Shown: one piece after another, positions 27,247 through 36,728 of the stretch
How the letters are laid out: each line of letters begins with the position of its first letter
Position numbering within the stretch: the stretch's first letter is position 1
Source: Ectopseudomonas chengduensis
GTDB taxonomy: Bacteria; Pseudomonadota; Gammaproteobacteria; Pseudomonadales; Pseudomonadaceae
Length of the DNA stretch: 64,000 bases
Assembly (NCBI RefSeq): GCF_015712065.1
Contig: NZ_JACFYZ010000001.1
Span: 992,001-1,056,000, forward strand
Direction: 5' to 3'
Program-made: the position numbers and the translations under genes
Notes under the pieces: generated by a model
Databases searched by the model: none
Told to the model about the DNA's origin: nothing
What the model saw: only the letters and a program-made list of their open reading frames with translations

Positions 27247-27985
27247 GGCCAATCGTATTCTGCTCGGCGTGAACATCGACCACGTCGCCACCCTGCGCCA
27301 GGCTCGCGGTACGCGTTACCCGGACCCGGTCAAGGCTGCGCTGGACGCCGAAGAAGCCGGTGCCGATGGCATCACCGTGCACTTGCGCGAAGATCGCCGA
27401 CATATCCAGGATCGTGATGTACGTGTGCTGGCCGATGTGCTGCAGACGCGGATGAACTTCGAAATGGGCGTCACCGATTTCATGCTCGGCTTCGCCGAGC
27501 AGATCCGTCCGGCGCACGTGTGTCTGGTGCCGGAAACCCGTCAGGAACTGACCACCGAAGGCGGCCTTGACGTAGCCGGGCAGGAGGCGCGTATCGCCGC
27601 AGCGGTCGAGCGTCTGACCATGGCGGGCTGCGAGGTGTCGTTGTTCATCGATGCTGAAGAGCGGCAGATCGAAGCGGCCATGCGCGTCGGCGCGCCGGTT
27701 ATCGAACTGCACACCGGTCGTTACGCCGATGCCCATACGGCAGAAGAAGCTGCGCATGAGCTGTCGCGTATCCGTGATGGCGTCATTTGCGGCCTGAACC
27801 ACGGGCTGATCGTCAATGCCGGTCATGGCCTGCACTACCACAACGCCGAGGCCGTGGCCGCGATTCCCGGCATCAACGAACTGAACATCGGTCACGCCAT
27901 CGTCGCCCATGCGCTGTTCGTCGGTTTCAAGCAGGCGGTCGCCGAGATGAAAGCGCTGATCGTCGCGGCTGCCTACCGCGGCTAG
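27239..27985 (+). CDS. pdxJ: Pyridoxine 5'-phosphate synthase PdxJ
   Basis: This is a 248-residue TIM-barrel enzyme. It condenses 1-deoxy-D-xylulose-5-phosphate with 3-amino-2-oxopropyl phosphate to pyridoxine 5'-phosphate. Family motifs include [20 protein letters not shown] (about 8-27), [20 protein letters not shown] (about 40-59), [10 protein letters not shown], and [16 protein letters not shown] near the end. The start is GTG, overlapping recO. It is the last gene of the lepA-pdxJ run and is followed by a REP-type hairpin. Confidence 0.97.
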   Translation: MTEANRILLGVNIDHVATLRQARGTRYPDPVKAALDAEEAGADGITVHLREDRRHIQDRDVRVLADVLQTRMNFEMGVTDFMLGFAEQIRPAHVCLVPETRQELTTEGGLDVAGQEARIAAAVERLTMAGCEVSLFIDAEERQIEAAMRVGAPVIELHTGRYADAHTAEEAAHELSRIRDGVICGLNHGLIVNAGHGLHYHNAEAVAAIPGINELNIGHAIVAHALFVGFKQAVAEMKALIVAAAYRG

Positions 27986-27993
27986 CGTACTTT

Positions 27994-28051
27994 GTGGGAG
28001 GGGCTTCAGCCGCGACTTTCGATGGTCTATCGCCGCTGAAGCGCCTCCCAC
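27994..28051. repeat. REP-like hairpin between pdxJ and LysR
   Basis: GTGGGAGGgGCTTCAGcCGC on the left is mirrored by CGGCTGAAGC-type bases ending GCGCCTCCCAC on the right. This makes a long imperfect stem over 58 bp in the gap between two convergent genes. The same family occurs at 57647-57714. It probably doubles as a bidirectional terminator. Confidence 0.75.
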
Positions 28052-28060
28052 TTTGTTCGT

Positions 28061-28945
28061 TCAGTCCTGGCTGAAAGCTTGAACCATCTGCCTGGCGAGT
28101 GCCTCGACAGCGTCGTTGCGTTGATGGCCGAGAATCAGCTTGATGTGGTACTCGCCAAGGGCGGGCAAGCCTTGTTCTGCGCCTAGTCGGCGCAGTGGTG
28201 GCCTGACCAGGCTGCGGGGGAAAGGTGCGATGGCCAGATCGGCGGTCATCGCCGCTTCCTGGCCGGCGCACTGCTCGCAGGAGTAGGCGATGCGATAGGC
28301 AAGCCCCTGCCGATCCAGCGCATCGAGCGCGGTGCGGCGCCAGGCGCAGCCGGGGTTGGCCAGTGCCAGCGGCAAGGGCGAGCGCTGCATGGCCAGGCCA
28401 CCGTCACGCCCGGCCCAGACCAGCTCCTCCGAATAGATCACTTCGCCGCGCGCATCATCCAGGCCGTCGTTGCCGGCGTTGATCAGGGTCAGGTCCAGCT
28501 CGCCGGCATCCAGCTTCGCCACCAGATCCACACTGCGCCCGACATTGACCTCGACCTCCACGGCCGGATGGCTGCGGGCGAACAGAGTCAAGACACTCGG
28601 TAGTACGCGGTCGCCGATATCGTTCGGCGTACCGAAGCGCACGCGGCCGGTCAGCGTCGGGGTGAGAAAGCGTGCCACCGCTTCCTCGTTGAGCTTGAGC
28701 AGGCGCCTGGCATAGCCGAGTAGCACCTCGCCTTCGGCGGTCAGGCGAACCTGTCGTGCCTCGCGGATAAACAGGCGCTGGCCGAGGGTCTCCTCCAGCC
28801 GCTTGATCTGCAGGCTGACGGCCGCCGTGCTGCGAAACACCTGTGCTGCGGTGCGGGTAAAGCTGCCGCTGTCGGCGATGGCGACGAAAGTGCGCAGCAC
28901 ATCGTTTTCCAGAAGCGGCAGGGAGATGGGAGCTGTCGCGTTCAT
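28061..28945 (-). CDS. LysR family transcriptional regulator
   Basis: This is a 294-residue LysR protein. The N-terminal helix-turn-helix is FVAIADSGSFTRTAAQVFRS then TAAVSLQIKRLEETLGQRLF. The effector domain follows from about residue 90 (GRVRFGTPNDIGDRVLPSVL). It ends QMVQAFSQD. It is divergent from a small gene at 29063, with AT-rich DNA and a TATCGTT/AACGATA repeat between them, so control of that gene and of itself is likely. The effector is unknown. Confidence 0.93.
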   Translation of the reverse strand: MNATAPISLPLLENDVLRTFVAIADSGSFTRTAAQVFRSTAAVSLQIKRLEETLGQRLFIREARQVRLTAEGEVLLGYARRLLKLNEEAVARFLTPTLTGRVRFGTPNDIGDRVLPSVLTLFARSHPAVEVEVNVGRSVDLVAKLDAGELDLTLINAGNDGLDDARGEVIYSEELVWAGRDGGLAMQRSPLPLALANPGCAWRRTALDALDRQGLAYRIAYSCEQCAGQEAAMTADLAIAPFPRSLVRPPLRRLGAEQGLPALGEYHIKLILGHQRNDAVEALARQMVQAFSQD

Positions 28946-29001
28946 TATCGTTAAATATTAATTAATCCAGGTTTTGATATTTGTCGTTTGTTTGAACGAT
29001 A
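28946..29001. promoter_or_regulatory. Inverted repeat pair in the LysR/small-protein intergenic region
   Basis: TATCGTT (28946-28952) and AACGATA (28995-29001) are exact inverted copies. They flank an AT-rich core with TTAAATATTAATTAAT between two divergent starts. This is a candidate promoter/operator region for the LysR protein. Confidence 0.45.
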
Positions 29002-29062
29002 GGCGCGTTTCATCCTGATCGCAAGCCCGGCAAGAAGCCGGCTGCGAAACGGAGGAAAGGTC

Positions 29063-29323
29063 ATGAACAGTTCGAGCAATCGCGACAAGTCGCGCCCAGC
29101 CATGCCCGAGTTCTATATGCCGGCCATGTGGCCGCTGGATCTGCAGAACGCCATCGTCGACTGGATTGGCGCCTGGTTCTGGCGTCGGCGTATGCGCCGC
29201 TTGCTGGCGCAGGACATCGAGGGAAGGATCCGCCTGGGCGGTGCTCGTGGCGTGGTGGAGCAGGGCGCCGGTGAACCGCTGCGGCTGATCGCACAGCGGC
29301 GGGCGCGTTGGCTGCGGCCGTAG
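29063..29323 (+). CDS. Small basic protein of unknown function, next to LysR
   Basis: This 86-residue ORF has a strong ribosome site (GGAGGAAAGGTC before ATG). It reads MPEFYMPAMWPLDLQNAIVD in the middle and then WFWRRRMRRLLAQDIEGRIR, giving a tryptophan-rich amphipathic helix followed by an arginine-rich part. It vaguely recalls DUF1127-type small proteins, but the match is not good enough to name. Its TAG stop is the first part of a GTAGGGCG repeat, so the C-terminus may have been shaped by that insertion. Likely expressed, given ribosome site and divergent LysR; function unknown. Confidence 0.6.
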   Translation: MNSSSNRDKSRPAMPEFYMPAMWPLDLQNAIVDWIGAWFWRRRMRRLLAQDIEGRIRLGGARGVVEQGAGEPLRLIAQRRARWLRP

Positions 29324-29426
29324 GGCGTACTCGCGAAGCAGTACGCCGTTGCTAAGTGAGGTTCATGCTGAGATTCGAGGATACACCGATGGCGGACTGT
29401 TCGCTTCGCTCCTGAGTCCGCCCTAC
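29320..29426. repeat. GTAGGGCG-ended inverted-repeat element, copy 2
   Basis: It starts GTAGGGCGTACTCGCGAAGC, identical to 4315-4343 over 29 bp, and ends CGCCCTAC (29419-29426), the exact inverted copy of the first eight bases. It provides the TAG stop (29321-29323) of the small gene to its left. Confidence 0.75.
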
Positions 29427-29438
29427 GAGCGGCCTGCG

Positions 29439-30407
29439 TTACGGCTTACGTGCGATCAGCACGGCGCGGGTCGGTGCCGGCAGGCCTTCGACGGTGCGAC
29501 TGTGGTCGGCCGGGTCGAGAAATTCCGGCAACGACTGGAAGCGCATCCACTCGGTGGCGCGTTGTTCTTCCACCGAAGTAGTGCTGACGTCTACGCAGCG
29601 CACATCCTCGAAGCCGGCGCGGCGCAGCCAGCGCTCCAGGGCCGGCACCGAAGGCAGGAACCAGACATTGCGCATCTGCGCGTAGCGGTCTTCGGGCACC
29701 AGCACCTGTTCTGCATCGCCTTCGACCACCAGGGTTTCCAGTACCAGCTCACCGTCCTTGACCAGCGCATCCTTCAGGTCGAGCAGGTGGTCGATGGGCG
29801 AGCGGCGGTGGTACAGCACGCCCATGGAGAACACCGTGTCGAAGCCCTGCAGCTTGGCCGGCAGTTCCTCGAAGGCCAGTGGCAGGTGCCACACCGGTTG
29901 GTCCGGCAGGTAGCGTTTCATCGCCAGGAACTGGCAGAGGAACAGCCAGTTGGGGTCGATGCCGACCACGCTGTCGGCACCCGCGCCGAGCATGCGCCAC
30001 ATGTAGTAGCCGTTGCCGCAGCCGACATCGAGGATGCGCTTGCCGACCAGATCCAGGTGCGGGGCGACGCGCTGCCATTTCCAGTCCGAGCGCCATTCGG
30101 TGTCGATGTGTACGCCGAACAGCTCGAACGGCCCCTTGCGCCAGGGAATCAGGCCCTGCAGGGCGGTTTTCAATTGCGCGCGGGTGGCGTCATCGCAGGC
30201 GCCGCCGAAGGCGAAGCGCTGCAGCAGCTCCACCTCACTAACCGGTAATTCAGGCAGTGCCTGCACGGCGTCGTACCAGCGCGCCAGGTCGCCGTGACCG
30301 ATGGCCAGCTTGGCATCGAGCTGGCCGGGCAGCTCACAAGCCCACTCCTGCAGCGGAGTGCCAGCCAGTTGTGCCTGCAGGGCGTCGAGATCCAGGTCGC
30401 GCATCAT
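29439..30407 (-). CDS. cmoB: tRNA U34 carboxymethyltransferase CmoB
   Basis: This is a 322-residue enzyme that uses carboxy-S-adenosylmethionine to turn 5-hydroxyuridine at tRNA position 34 into 5-oxyacetyluridine (cmo5U). The methyltransferase-fold core shows [20 protein letters not shown] (about 122-141) and [14 protein letters not shown]. The CmoB-specific stretch [20 protein letters not shown] precedes it. It overlaps cmoA by four bases, so both are coupled, as expected for consecutive steps. Confidence 0.96.
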   Translation of the reverse strand: MMRDLDLDALQAQLAGTPLQEWACELPGQLDAKLAIGHGDLARWYDAVQALPELPVSEVELLQRFAFGGACDDATRAQLKTALQGLIPWRKGPFELFGVHIDTEWRSDWKWQRVAPHLDLVGKRILDVGCGNGYYMWRMLGAGADSVVGIDPNWLFLCQFLAMKRYLPDQPVWHLPLAFEELPAKLQGFDTVFSMGVLYHRRSPIDHLLDLKDALVKDGELVLETLVVEGDAEQVLVPEDRYAQMRNVWFLPSVPALERWLRRAGFEDVRCVDVSTTSVEEQRATEWMRFQSLPEFLDPADHSRTVEGLPAPTRAVLIARKP

Positions 30408-31147
30408 GGCAGGGCCACCAGTGAGGCAAAGTTAAGGCACTGGAACCAGGGCACTACCTTGCTGAAGCCGGCAGCCAGCAGGCGTTCGCGATGCTGCTCG
30501 AGGCTGTCGGGCAGCATCACCTTTTCGATGGCGCTGCGTTTCTGCGCGATTTCCAGTTCGCTGTAGCCGTTGGCGCGTTTGAAGGCGACATGCAGCTCGG
30601 TGAGCAGCTCATGCTCGGCGGCGTCCTCGAAGCGCAGCTTCTCCGAGAGAATCAGCGCGCCACCGGGCAACAGTGCCTGGCGAATGCACGTGAGCAGCTC
30701 CAGGCGCCGCTCCGGCGGGATGAACTGCAGGGTGAAGTTGAGCGTGACCAATGAGGTGGCCTGCAGGTCGAGGGCGAGAATATCGGCCTCGATCACCTCC
30801 ACCGGCAGCAGCTCCTGGAACATGGCGTCCTGGGCATGCAGGTATTCGCTACAACGCGCGACCATGGCCGGGGAGTTGTCCACGGCGATTACCTTGCAGC
30901 CATCGACGCGCACATGGCGGCGCAGCGCCTGGGTCACTGCACCGAGCGAGGCGCCGAGGTCGTAAAGGGTTGTGTGCGGCTGGGCGAACTGGCCAGCGAG
31001 CACGCCGATGTTCTCGACGATGGTCGGGTAGCCGGGCACCGAGCGCTTGATCATGTCGGGGAAGACCCGCACCACATCCTCGTTGAAGACGAAGTCGGGC
31101 ACCTCGGGTAGAGGCTGGGCAAATAGACGATCAGGTTCTTGGCTCAC
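30404..31147 (-). CDS. cmoA: Carboxy-S-adenosyl-L-methionine synthase CmoA
   Basis: The product is about 247 residues. It makes carboxy-SAM from SAM and prephenate, the cofactor used by CmoB. Motifs are [39 protein letters not shown] (SAM site), [31 protein letters not shown] and the conserved [20 protein letters not shown]. The frame is open to 31201, but the GTG at 31145-31147 (giving VSQEPDRLF...) aligns best with family starts. No strong ribosome site is seen for either, so the start is uncertain. Confidence 0.94.
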   Translation of the reverse strand: MSQEPDRLFAQPLPEVPDFVFNEDVVRVFPDMIKRSVPGYPTIVENIGVLAGQFAQPHTTLYDLGASLGAVTQALRRHVRVDGCKVIAVDNSPAMVARCSEYLHAQDAMFQELLPVEVIEADILALDLQATSLVTLNFTLQFIPPERRLELLTCIRQALLPGGALILSEKLRFEDAAEHELLTELHVAFKRANGYSELEIAQKRSAIEKVMLPDSLEQHRERLLAAGFSKVVPWFQCLNFASLVALP

Positions 31148-31204
31148 GGCGGTCGCAACGGGTAGCGGAAAAGGCCGGCATTTTAGCCAAGTGTGGCGCA
31201 ACAG

Positions 31205-31846
31205 TCAGGCGCTGTTGCTGCGCTGGAAGGCCGAAGCGGTGATGCCCCACTGGCCGAGCCAGTAGGTGAGGATGATGGCGTAAGGCGCGGCGTCGAAGCT
31301 GGCGACGAAGCGGTCGATGCCGATCAGGCTGTCGGACAGCACGAAGAGCGCCGCACCGCCGGCTGCGAGCCAGGTGGAGCGCGGCTGCAGCTGCGGATGA
31401 CCGAGGCGGGCCAGGGCGCGCCAGAGCATCAGGCTGATCGCCGTGGCATAGCAGGCCACCGGGATCAGCAGTTCGCCCAGGCCGCTGCTGGCCAGTATGG
31501 CGAACATCGCGCCACCGGCGATTAGTGCCAGCAGCAAAGCGGGCAGGGCCGGTTGCCGGCTGTCGGAACAGTAGGCGCGCAGGTAGGCCAGATGGCCGAG
31601 CAGAAATGCGCCAAGGCCGAACACGAACAGATCGCCAGGCCAGTCCAGCAGGATGTCGCCAGCCAGCGAGAACACCAGGCCGATGCCGATCCAGCGGCGG
31701 TAGGTGCCGGCAGGCGCCTGGCGCAGCCAGAGCAGCAGGGCGATCACCGGGATGCCCTTGGTCAGCAGGCTGAGCTGTGCATCGCCGGTGATCCGGCCGT
31801 AGAGAAATACCGCAGCACCCGCCAGACCGAGCAGCAACCAACGCAT
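31205..31846 (-). CDS. Lysoplasmalogenase-type membrane protein (YhhN/TMEM86 family)
   Basis: This is a 213-residue protein with about eight membrane helices. Family features are LLTKGIPVIALLLWL (helix 2), IGLVFSLAGDILLDWPGDLF with conserved Asp residues, FGLGAFLLGHLAYLRAYC and the late LFVLSDSLIGIDRFV with another Asp pair and ILTYWLGQWGI. Eukaryotic members hydrolyse the vinyl ether of lysoplasmalogens; the bacterial role and substrate are not settled. It is divergent from the sigma factor gene at 32000. Confidence 0.88.
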   Translation of the reverse strand: MRWLLLGLAGAAVFLYGRITGDAQLSLLTKGIPVIALLLWLRQAPAGTYRRWIGIGLVFSLAGDILLDWPGDLFVFGLGAFLLGHLAYLRAYCSDSRQPALPALLLALIAGGAMFAILASSGLGELLIPVACYATAISLMLWRALARLGHPQLQPRSTWLAAGGAALFVLSDSLIGIDRFVASFDAAPYAIILTYWLGQWGITASAFQRSNSA

Positions 31847-31999
31847 AGCAAGACTCCCTTCATTATTGGAATGGCGCGACTATGCCCAGCGACCGAACGG
31901 CTGCCAATGCGAGGGATGCCAAATCGAGGGGCGGATCGTGCCGCTACTCGACGCCGCCGGCAGTATTGGGCAACGTATGGGTTCGTTCAGGAGAAGCGC

Positions 32000-33232
32000 A
32001 TGTCGATATCGCCACCTGTCACCGAGCTGATCGAGCGCCTTTACCGCGATGAGTCGCGCCGCGTGCTCGCCACCCTGATCCGCCTGCTGGGTGATTTCGA
32101 CCTGGCCGAGGAGGCGCTGCACGAGGCGTTTCGCAGTGCGGTCGAGCAGTGGCCGCAAGGCGGTGTGCCGGACAACCCGCGTGCCTGGCTGGTCTCCGCC
32201 GGGCGCTTCAAGGCCATCGACAACCTGCGTCGGCAACGTCGCTTCCAGCCGTTGGACGAGCAGATCGAATTGCCTGATGAGAGCGACGCCGAAGGCGGCG
32301 AACTGTTAGAGGACGACCGTCTGCGGCTGATATTCACCTGCTGCCACCCGGCGCTGGCCGGTGATGCCCAGGTAGCGCTTACCCTGCGCGAGGTATGCGA
32401 CCTGACCACCGAGGAGATCGCTCGCGCCTTCCTCTCCAGCCCGTCGACCCTGGCCCAGCGCATCGTGCGGGCCAAGGCAAAGATTCGCGATGCGCGTATC
32501 CCCTATGAGGTGCCGGGGCGCAGCGAGCTGCCCGAGCGGCTGGAGGCGGTGCTGCGCGTGGTCTATCTGGTATTCAACGAAGGCTACTTCGCCAGTTCCG
32601 GCGATTCGCTGACCCGCAGCCAGCTGTCCGACGAAGCGATTCGCCTGGGACGGCTACTGCTGGAGTTGCTGCCCGAGCCGGAAGTGCAGGGACTGCTGGC
32701 GCTGATGCTGCTGCACGAATCGCGACGCGCTGCGCGCAGTGGCGTCGATGGCGAGGTGATTCTTCTGGAAGCCCAGGATCGCAGCCTGTGGAATCGCGAA
32801 TTGATCGCCGAAGGCGAGGCGCTGGTGCTGCATGCGCTGCACTCGCGGCGTTTCGGCCCCTACAGCCTGCAGGCGGCGATTGCCGCGGTGCATGCCGAGG
32901 CGGCCAGTCTGGAAGAAACCGATTGGGCACAGATCGTCGGGCTGTATGACGAGTTGCTGCGCCTGAATCCGTCGCCTGTTATCGAGCTCAACCGCGCCGT
33001 GGCACTGGCCATGCGAGATGGCGAGCAGGCGGGGCTGGTGGAGATTGACCGATTGCTGGCTGCAGGCGAACTGGAGGGCTACCACCTGGCCCATGCGGCG
33101 CGGGCCGATCTGCTGCGTAGGCTTGGCCGGCGCGAGCAGGCAGTCGCTGCCTACCGCCAGGCCCTGGCGCTGGCGCAACAGGGGCCGGATCGGCAGTTTC
33201 TGCAGAAAAGACTGGAAGAGCTGGGTGCCTAG
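32000..33232 (+). CDS. ECF42-type RNA polymerase sigma factor with C-terminal TPR-like domain
   Basis: This is a 410-residue protein, much longer than normal ECF sigma factors. Region 2 (about 10-80) has RLLGDFDLAEEALHEAFRSA and NPRAWLVSAGRFKAIDNLRR. Region 4 follows at about 115-170 with ALTLREVCDLTTEEIARAFL and TLAQRIVRAKAKIR. The remaining 230 residues (DUF6596, VVYLVFNEGY then helical repeats with YDELLRLNPSPVIELNRAVA) are typical of ECF42 and COG4941. These factors normally sit beside DGPF/YCII-domain genes and have no anti-sigma partner. No DGPF gene is visible next to this one. The ATG at 32000 follows AGGAGAAGC. Confidence 0.9.
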   Translation: MSISPPVTELIERLYRDESRRVLATLIRLLGDFDLAEEALHEAFRSAVEQWPQGGVPDNPRAWLVSAGRFKAIDNLRRQRRFQPLDEQIELPDESDAEGGELLEDDRLRLIFTCCHPALAGDAQVALTLREVCDLTTEEIARAFLSSPSTLAQRIVRAKAKIRDARIPYEVPGRSELPERLEAVLRVVYLVFNEGYFASSGDSLTRSQLSDEAIRLGRLLLELLPEPEVQGLLALMLLHESRRAARSGVDGEVILLEAQDRSLWNRELIAEGEALVLHALHSRRFGPYSLQAAIAAVHAEAASLEETDWAQIVGLYDELLRLNPSPVIELNRAVALAMRDGEQAGLVEIDRLLAAGELEGYHLAHAARADLLRRLGRREQAVAAYRQALALAQQGPDRQFLQKRLEELGA

Positions 33233-33243
33233 CCCCTGTATCC

Positions 33244-33296
33244 GTAGCCCGGATGCAATCCGGGGATGACGCACTCCCGGATTGCATCCGGGCTAC
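33244..33296. repeat. Perfect 21-bp-arm hairpin repeat after the ECF42 gene
   Basis: The left arm (33244-33264, starting GTAGCCCGGATGC) and right arm (33276-33296) are exact inverted copies with an 11-nt loop. This wording is a familiar pseudomonad repeat. It lies 11 nt after the sigma factor stop and ahead of convergent rapA, so it can terminate from both sides. Confidence 0.85.
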
Positions 33297-33315
33297 GGGG
33301 CTTGTAGGGCTGCAC

Positions 33316-33378
33316 GTAGGGCGTGCTGCGCGCACCAGCAATATTGTGCGCGCATGAGGTGCGCACGGCGCACCCTAC
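33316..33378. repeat. GTAGGGCG-type inverted-repeat element, copy 3
   Basis: It begins GTAGGGCGTGCTGCGCGCAC and ends GTGCGCACGGCGCACCCTAC, an imperfect inverted copy, with an inner GCGCGC-rich part. The terminal bases are the same as in the elements at 4315 and 29320. It stops 12 bp before the rapA stop codon. Confidence 0.7.
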
Positions 33379-33390
33379 AGAGGGGCGTGC

Positions 33391-36234
33391 TTAGCCTGCC
33401 ACCAATACGCGAATCGCTTCCAGGCGCAGGGCGGCCTTGTCGAACATCGCCAGGCTCTGTTCGCGCTGCTCGCGCAGGGCGTCGATCTCGCTGTCACGCA
33501 CGCTCGGGTTGACCGCGCGCAGGGCGACCAGGCGCGCCAGTTCCTCGTCCAGTTCAGCGATCAGGCGACGCTTGGCCTCACTCACGCGCTCGACATGGCG
33601 CGGCATGACCTTGGCTTCAGCGTCGTTGATCTGCTTGGCCAGCACGTCGCGCTGGGCCTGGACGAACTTGTTGGCGCTGGCCCGCGGCACGCTTTCCAGC
33701 TGGTCATTGAGGGTTTCGAAGCCGACCTTGGCGGCCAGGTCGTTGCCGTTGGCGTCGAACAGGCAACGCAGCGCCGCCGGTGGCAGGAAGCGCCCCAGTT
33801 GCAGTTTGCGCGGGCCGACCACTTCGCTGACGTAGAGCAGCTCCAGCAGCACGGTGCCGGGCTTGAGCGCCTTGTTCTTGATCAGTGCGACGGCGGTGTT
33901 GCCCATCGAGCCGGACAGCACCAGGTCCATGCCGCCCTGCACCATGGGGTGTTCCCAGGTGAGGAACTGCATGTCCTCGCGGGCCAGGGCCTGCTCGCGG
34001 TCGTAGGTAATGGTCACCGCCTCGTCGTCGCCCAGGGGGAAGCTGGCGTCCAGCATCTTCTCGCTGGGGCGCAGGATCAGGGCGTTGTCGGAGTGGTCTT
34101 CGCTGTCGATGCCGAAGGCGTTGAACAGCTCTTCCATGTAGATCGGCAGGGTGAACTGGTCGTCCTGCTCGAGGATGGCTTCCACCAGCGCCTCGCCTTC
34201 ACCGGCACCGCCGGAGTTCAGCTCCAGCAGGCGGTCGCGACCGCTGTGCAGCTCGCCTTCGAGGCGGATGCGCTCGGCGGTGGCTTCGTCCACCAGTTGT
34301 TGCCACTGGCCATCGTCGCCGTTTTCCAGCAGCGGCAGCAGGCGTGGGCCGAACTGGTGCTGCAGGGCGTTGCCGGTGGGGCAGGTGGCGAGGAAGGCAT
34401 TCAGCGCCTGGTGGTACCACTGGAACAGACGCTCCTGCGGGCTGTTCTCCAGGTAAGGTACGTGCAGCTGGATGCGGTGCTTCTGGCCGATACGGTCGAG
34501 ACGGCCAATGCGTTGTTCGAGCAGGTCCGGGTGGGCCGGCAGGTCGAACAGCACCAGGTGATGGGCGAACTGGAAGTTGCGGCCTTCAGAACCGATTTCC
34601 GAGCAGATCAGCACCTGCGCGCCGAATTCTTCGTCGGCGAAGTAGGCGGCGGCGCGGTCGCGCTCGAGGATGCTCATGCCCTCATGGAACACCGTGGCCG
34701 GGATGCCGGAACGCACGCGCAGGGCGTCTTCCAGATCCAGCGCGGTCTCGGCGTGGGCGCAGATCACCAGCACCTTGAATTTCTTGAGCATCTTCAGGGT
34801 GTCGATCAGCCATTCGACGCGCGGGTCGATGCGCCACCAGCGCTGCTCTTCGTCGATATCGTCCTGCGCCTGGTAGCTGACTTCCGGGTACAGCTCGGCA
34901 TGCTCGCCCAGCGGCAGTTCCAGATATTCATCGGGGCTCGGTAGCGGGTAGGGGTGCAGCTCGCGCTCAGGGAAGCCCTGTACGGCAGCACGGGTGTTAC
35001 GGAACAGCAGGCGACCGGTGCCGTGGCGATCCAGCAGCTCGCGTACCAGGCGGGCGCGTGCTTCTTCGTCGCCGCCGTCGATGGCGTCCAGCAGTTCGCG
35101 ACCTTCATCACCGAGGAAGCCGCCGATGGCGTCGCGCGCCTGGGCGCTGAGCTTGCCCTGGTCGAGCAGCTCCTGCACCGCTTCGGCCACCGGGCGGTAC
35201 TGGCTGCTTTCGGCGCGGAAGGCTTGCAGATCATGGAAGCGATTGGGGTCTAGCAGGCGCAGACGGGCGAAGTGGCTGTCCTGGCCGAGCTGTTCCGGGG
35301 TGGCGGTGAGCAGCAGCACGCCGGGGATGACCTCTGCCAGTTGCTCGACCAGCGAGTATTCGGCGCTGGCCTGCTCTGGGTGCCAGACCAGGTGGTGGGC
35401 TTCGTCGACCACCAGCAGGTCCCAGCCGGCGGCGAACAGCGCGTCCTGGGCCTTTTCGTCGTCCTTCAGCCACTCCAGGGCGACCAGCGCCAGTTGGCAA
35501 TCCTCGAAGGGGTTGCTGGCGTCGCTTTCCATGAAACGCTCGGCGTCGAACAGGGCGACGTCGAGGTTGAAACGCCGGCGCATTTCCACCAGCCACTGGT
35601 GCTGCAGGTTTTCCGGCACCAGGATCAGCACGCGGCTGGCGCGACCGGAGAGCAGCTGGCGATGAATTACCAGGCCGGCTTCGATGGTCTTGCCCAGGCC
35701 CACTTCGTCGGCCAGCAGTACGCGCGGGGCGATGCGGTCAGCCACTTCACGGGCGATGTGCAACTGGTGAGCGATCGGTTGCGCGCGAGCACCGCCCAGG
35801 CCCCAGAGGGACGACTGCAGCAGGCGGCTGTTGTGTTCGAGGGTGTGGTAACGCAGGGCGAACCAGGCCAGCGGGTCGATCTGGCCGGCGAACAGGCGGT
35901 CGCTGGCCAGGCGGAACTGGATGAAGTTCGACAGCTGAGTTTCCGGCATGGTGACCGGTTTATGCTGGGCATCGAGGCCGTGGTAGACCAGCAGGCCGTC
36001 GACGTCCTCGACTTCCTGCACGGTGAGCTTCCAACCCTCGAAATGGGTGATCTCGTCACCCGGGGCGAAGCGTACACGGGTCAACGGGGCATTGCGCGTA
36101 GCGTACTGGCGGGTTTCGCCGGTGGCCGGGTAGAGCACGGTGAGCAGGCGGCCGTCCTCGGCGAGGATGGTTCCCAGACCCAATTCCGCTTCGCTGTCAC
36201 TGATCCAGCGTTGCCCCGGTTGATATTGCGCCAT
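33391..36234 (-). CDS. rapA: RNA polymerase-associated protein RapA (HepA), Swi2/Snf2 ATPase
   Basis: This is a 947-residue ATPase that binds RNA polymerase and helps its recycling after transcription. The N-terminal Tudor-like domains (about 1-105) start [20 protein letters not shown]. The helicase motor follows with motif [21 protein letters not shown], motif [12 protein letters not shown], motif [14 protein letters not shown], and the second lobe [20 protein letters not shown] then [20 protein letters not shown]. The C-terminal RapA domain is present. The length fits the family (E. coli 968). It is divergent from the small gene at 36401. Confidence 0.97.
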   Translation of the reverse strand: MAQYQPGQRWISDSEAELGLGTILAEDGRLLTVLYPATGETRQYATRNAPLTRVRFAPGDEITHFEGWKLTVQEVEDVDGLLVYHGLDAQHKPVTMPETQLSNFIQFRLASDRLFAGQIDPLAWFALRYHTLEHNSRLLQSSLWGLGGARAQPIAHQLHIAREVADRIAPRVLLADEVGLGKTIEAGLVIHRQLLSGRASRVLILVPENLQHQWLVEMRRRFNLDVALFDAERFMESDASNPFEDCQLALVALEWLKDDEKAQDALFAAGWDLLVVDEAHHLVWHPEQASAEYSLVEQLAEVIPGVLLLTATPEQLGQDSHFARLRLLDPNRFHDLQAFRAESSQYRPVAEAVQELLDQGKLSAQARDAIGGFLGDEGRELLDAIDGGDEEARARLVRELLDRHGTGRLLFRNTRAAVQGFPERELHPYPLPSPDEYLELPLGEHAELYPEVSYQAQDDIDEEQRWWRIDPRVEWLIDTLKMLKKFKVLVICAHAETALDLEDALRVRSGIPATVFHEGMSILERDRAAAYFADEEFGAQVLICSEIGSEGRNFQFAHHLVLFDLPAHPDLLEQRIGRLDRIGQKHRIQLHVPYLENSPQERLFQWYHQALNAFLATCPTGNALQHQFGPRLLPLLENGDDGQWQQLVDEATAERIRLEGELHSGRDRLLELNSGGAGEGEALVEAILEQDDQFTLPIYMEELFNAFGIDSEDHSDNALILRPSEKMLDASFPLGDDEAVTITYDREQALAREDMQFLTWEHPMVQGGMDLVLSGSMGNTAVALIKNKALKPGTVLLELLYVSEVVGPRKLQLGRFLPPAALRCLFDANGNDLAAKVGFETLNDQLESVPRASANKFVQAQRDVLAKQINDAEAKVMPRHVERVSEAKRRLIAELDEELARLVALRAVNPSVRDSEIDALREQREQSLAMFDKAALRLEAIRVLVAG

Positions 36235-36400
36235 GCCTGTCTGTCTCCCGCGTGAAAAAGCCGGCTATGGTAACGGATGCAGCGCCACGGCCAAAGCGGT
36301 CATGGCACTATTGCCGTGCGGCTTAGTCAAAAGTGTAGCGAGCACCGGCTAAAGTCGCGGCTCACGGGGCCGACAGCCTGACCAAAGGAGGTGCTGCAAC

Positions 36401-36694
36401 GTGCTACCGCCTATCCCCCATAGCCTGGTGCCGGTCACTGCCTCGCAGGACGTGATCAAGCCCAAGCCCGAGATTCCTCCGGTGACCCCGGCCGAAGGCA
36501 GCGCCAAGGAAAGTGCGCTTAGCCTCGACAAGCGCCATCCGCAGGAAACCGAGGAGCTGCTGCGCGAAGAACAGCGCCGCCGCCAGCGGCGTGGCTACAC
36601 CCCCGAGCAACTGGCTGAGGCCGAGCCGGAAGAGGTGGAGCAAGCGCTAGGCGATCTGCCCCGGCAGGGGCTGTGGGTAGACGTTGAAGTCTGA
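36401..36694 (+). CDS. Conserved hypothetical protein, hydrophilic
   Basis: This 97-residue protein starts MLPPIPHSLVPVTASQDVIK after a GGAGGTGC ribosome site. It is proline-rich at the front and strongly charged afterwards (LLREEQRRRQRRGYTPEQLA, EAEPEEVEQALGDL), so it is probably partly disordered with a short helix. It has no signal peptide or membrane segment. I recall similar small proteins beside rapA and alkB in other pseudomonads. Function unknown. Confidence 0.7.
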   Translation: MLPPIPHSLVPVTASQDVIKPKPEIPPVTPAEGSAKESALSLDKRHPQETEELLREEQRRRQRRGYTPEQLAEAEPEEVEQALGDLPRQGLWVDVEV

Positions 36695-36728
36695 GACACT
36701 CTTTTCATTCTCTTGCGCATAGATTGTC

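Noticed and set aside
32000-33232. ECF42-type gene considered as an ECF41 or SigJ-like factor
   Set aside because: The C-terminal part is the long helical-repeat domain of the COG4941/ECF42 type, not the SnoaL-like domain of ECF41.
33595-34944. Open frame of 449 codons opposite rapA
   Set aside because: Antisense to an intact Swi2/Snf2 gene, with no ribosome site or family features.
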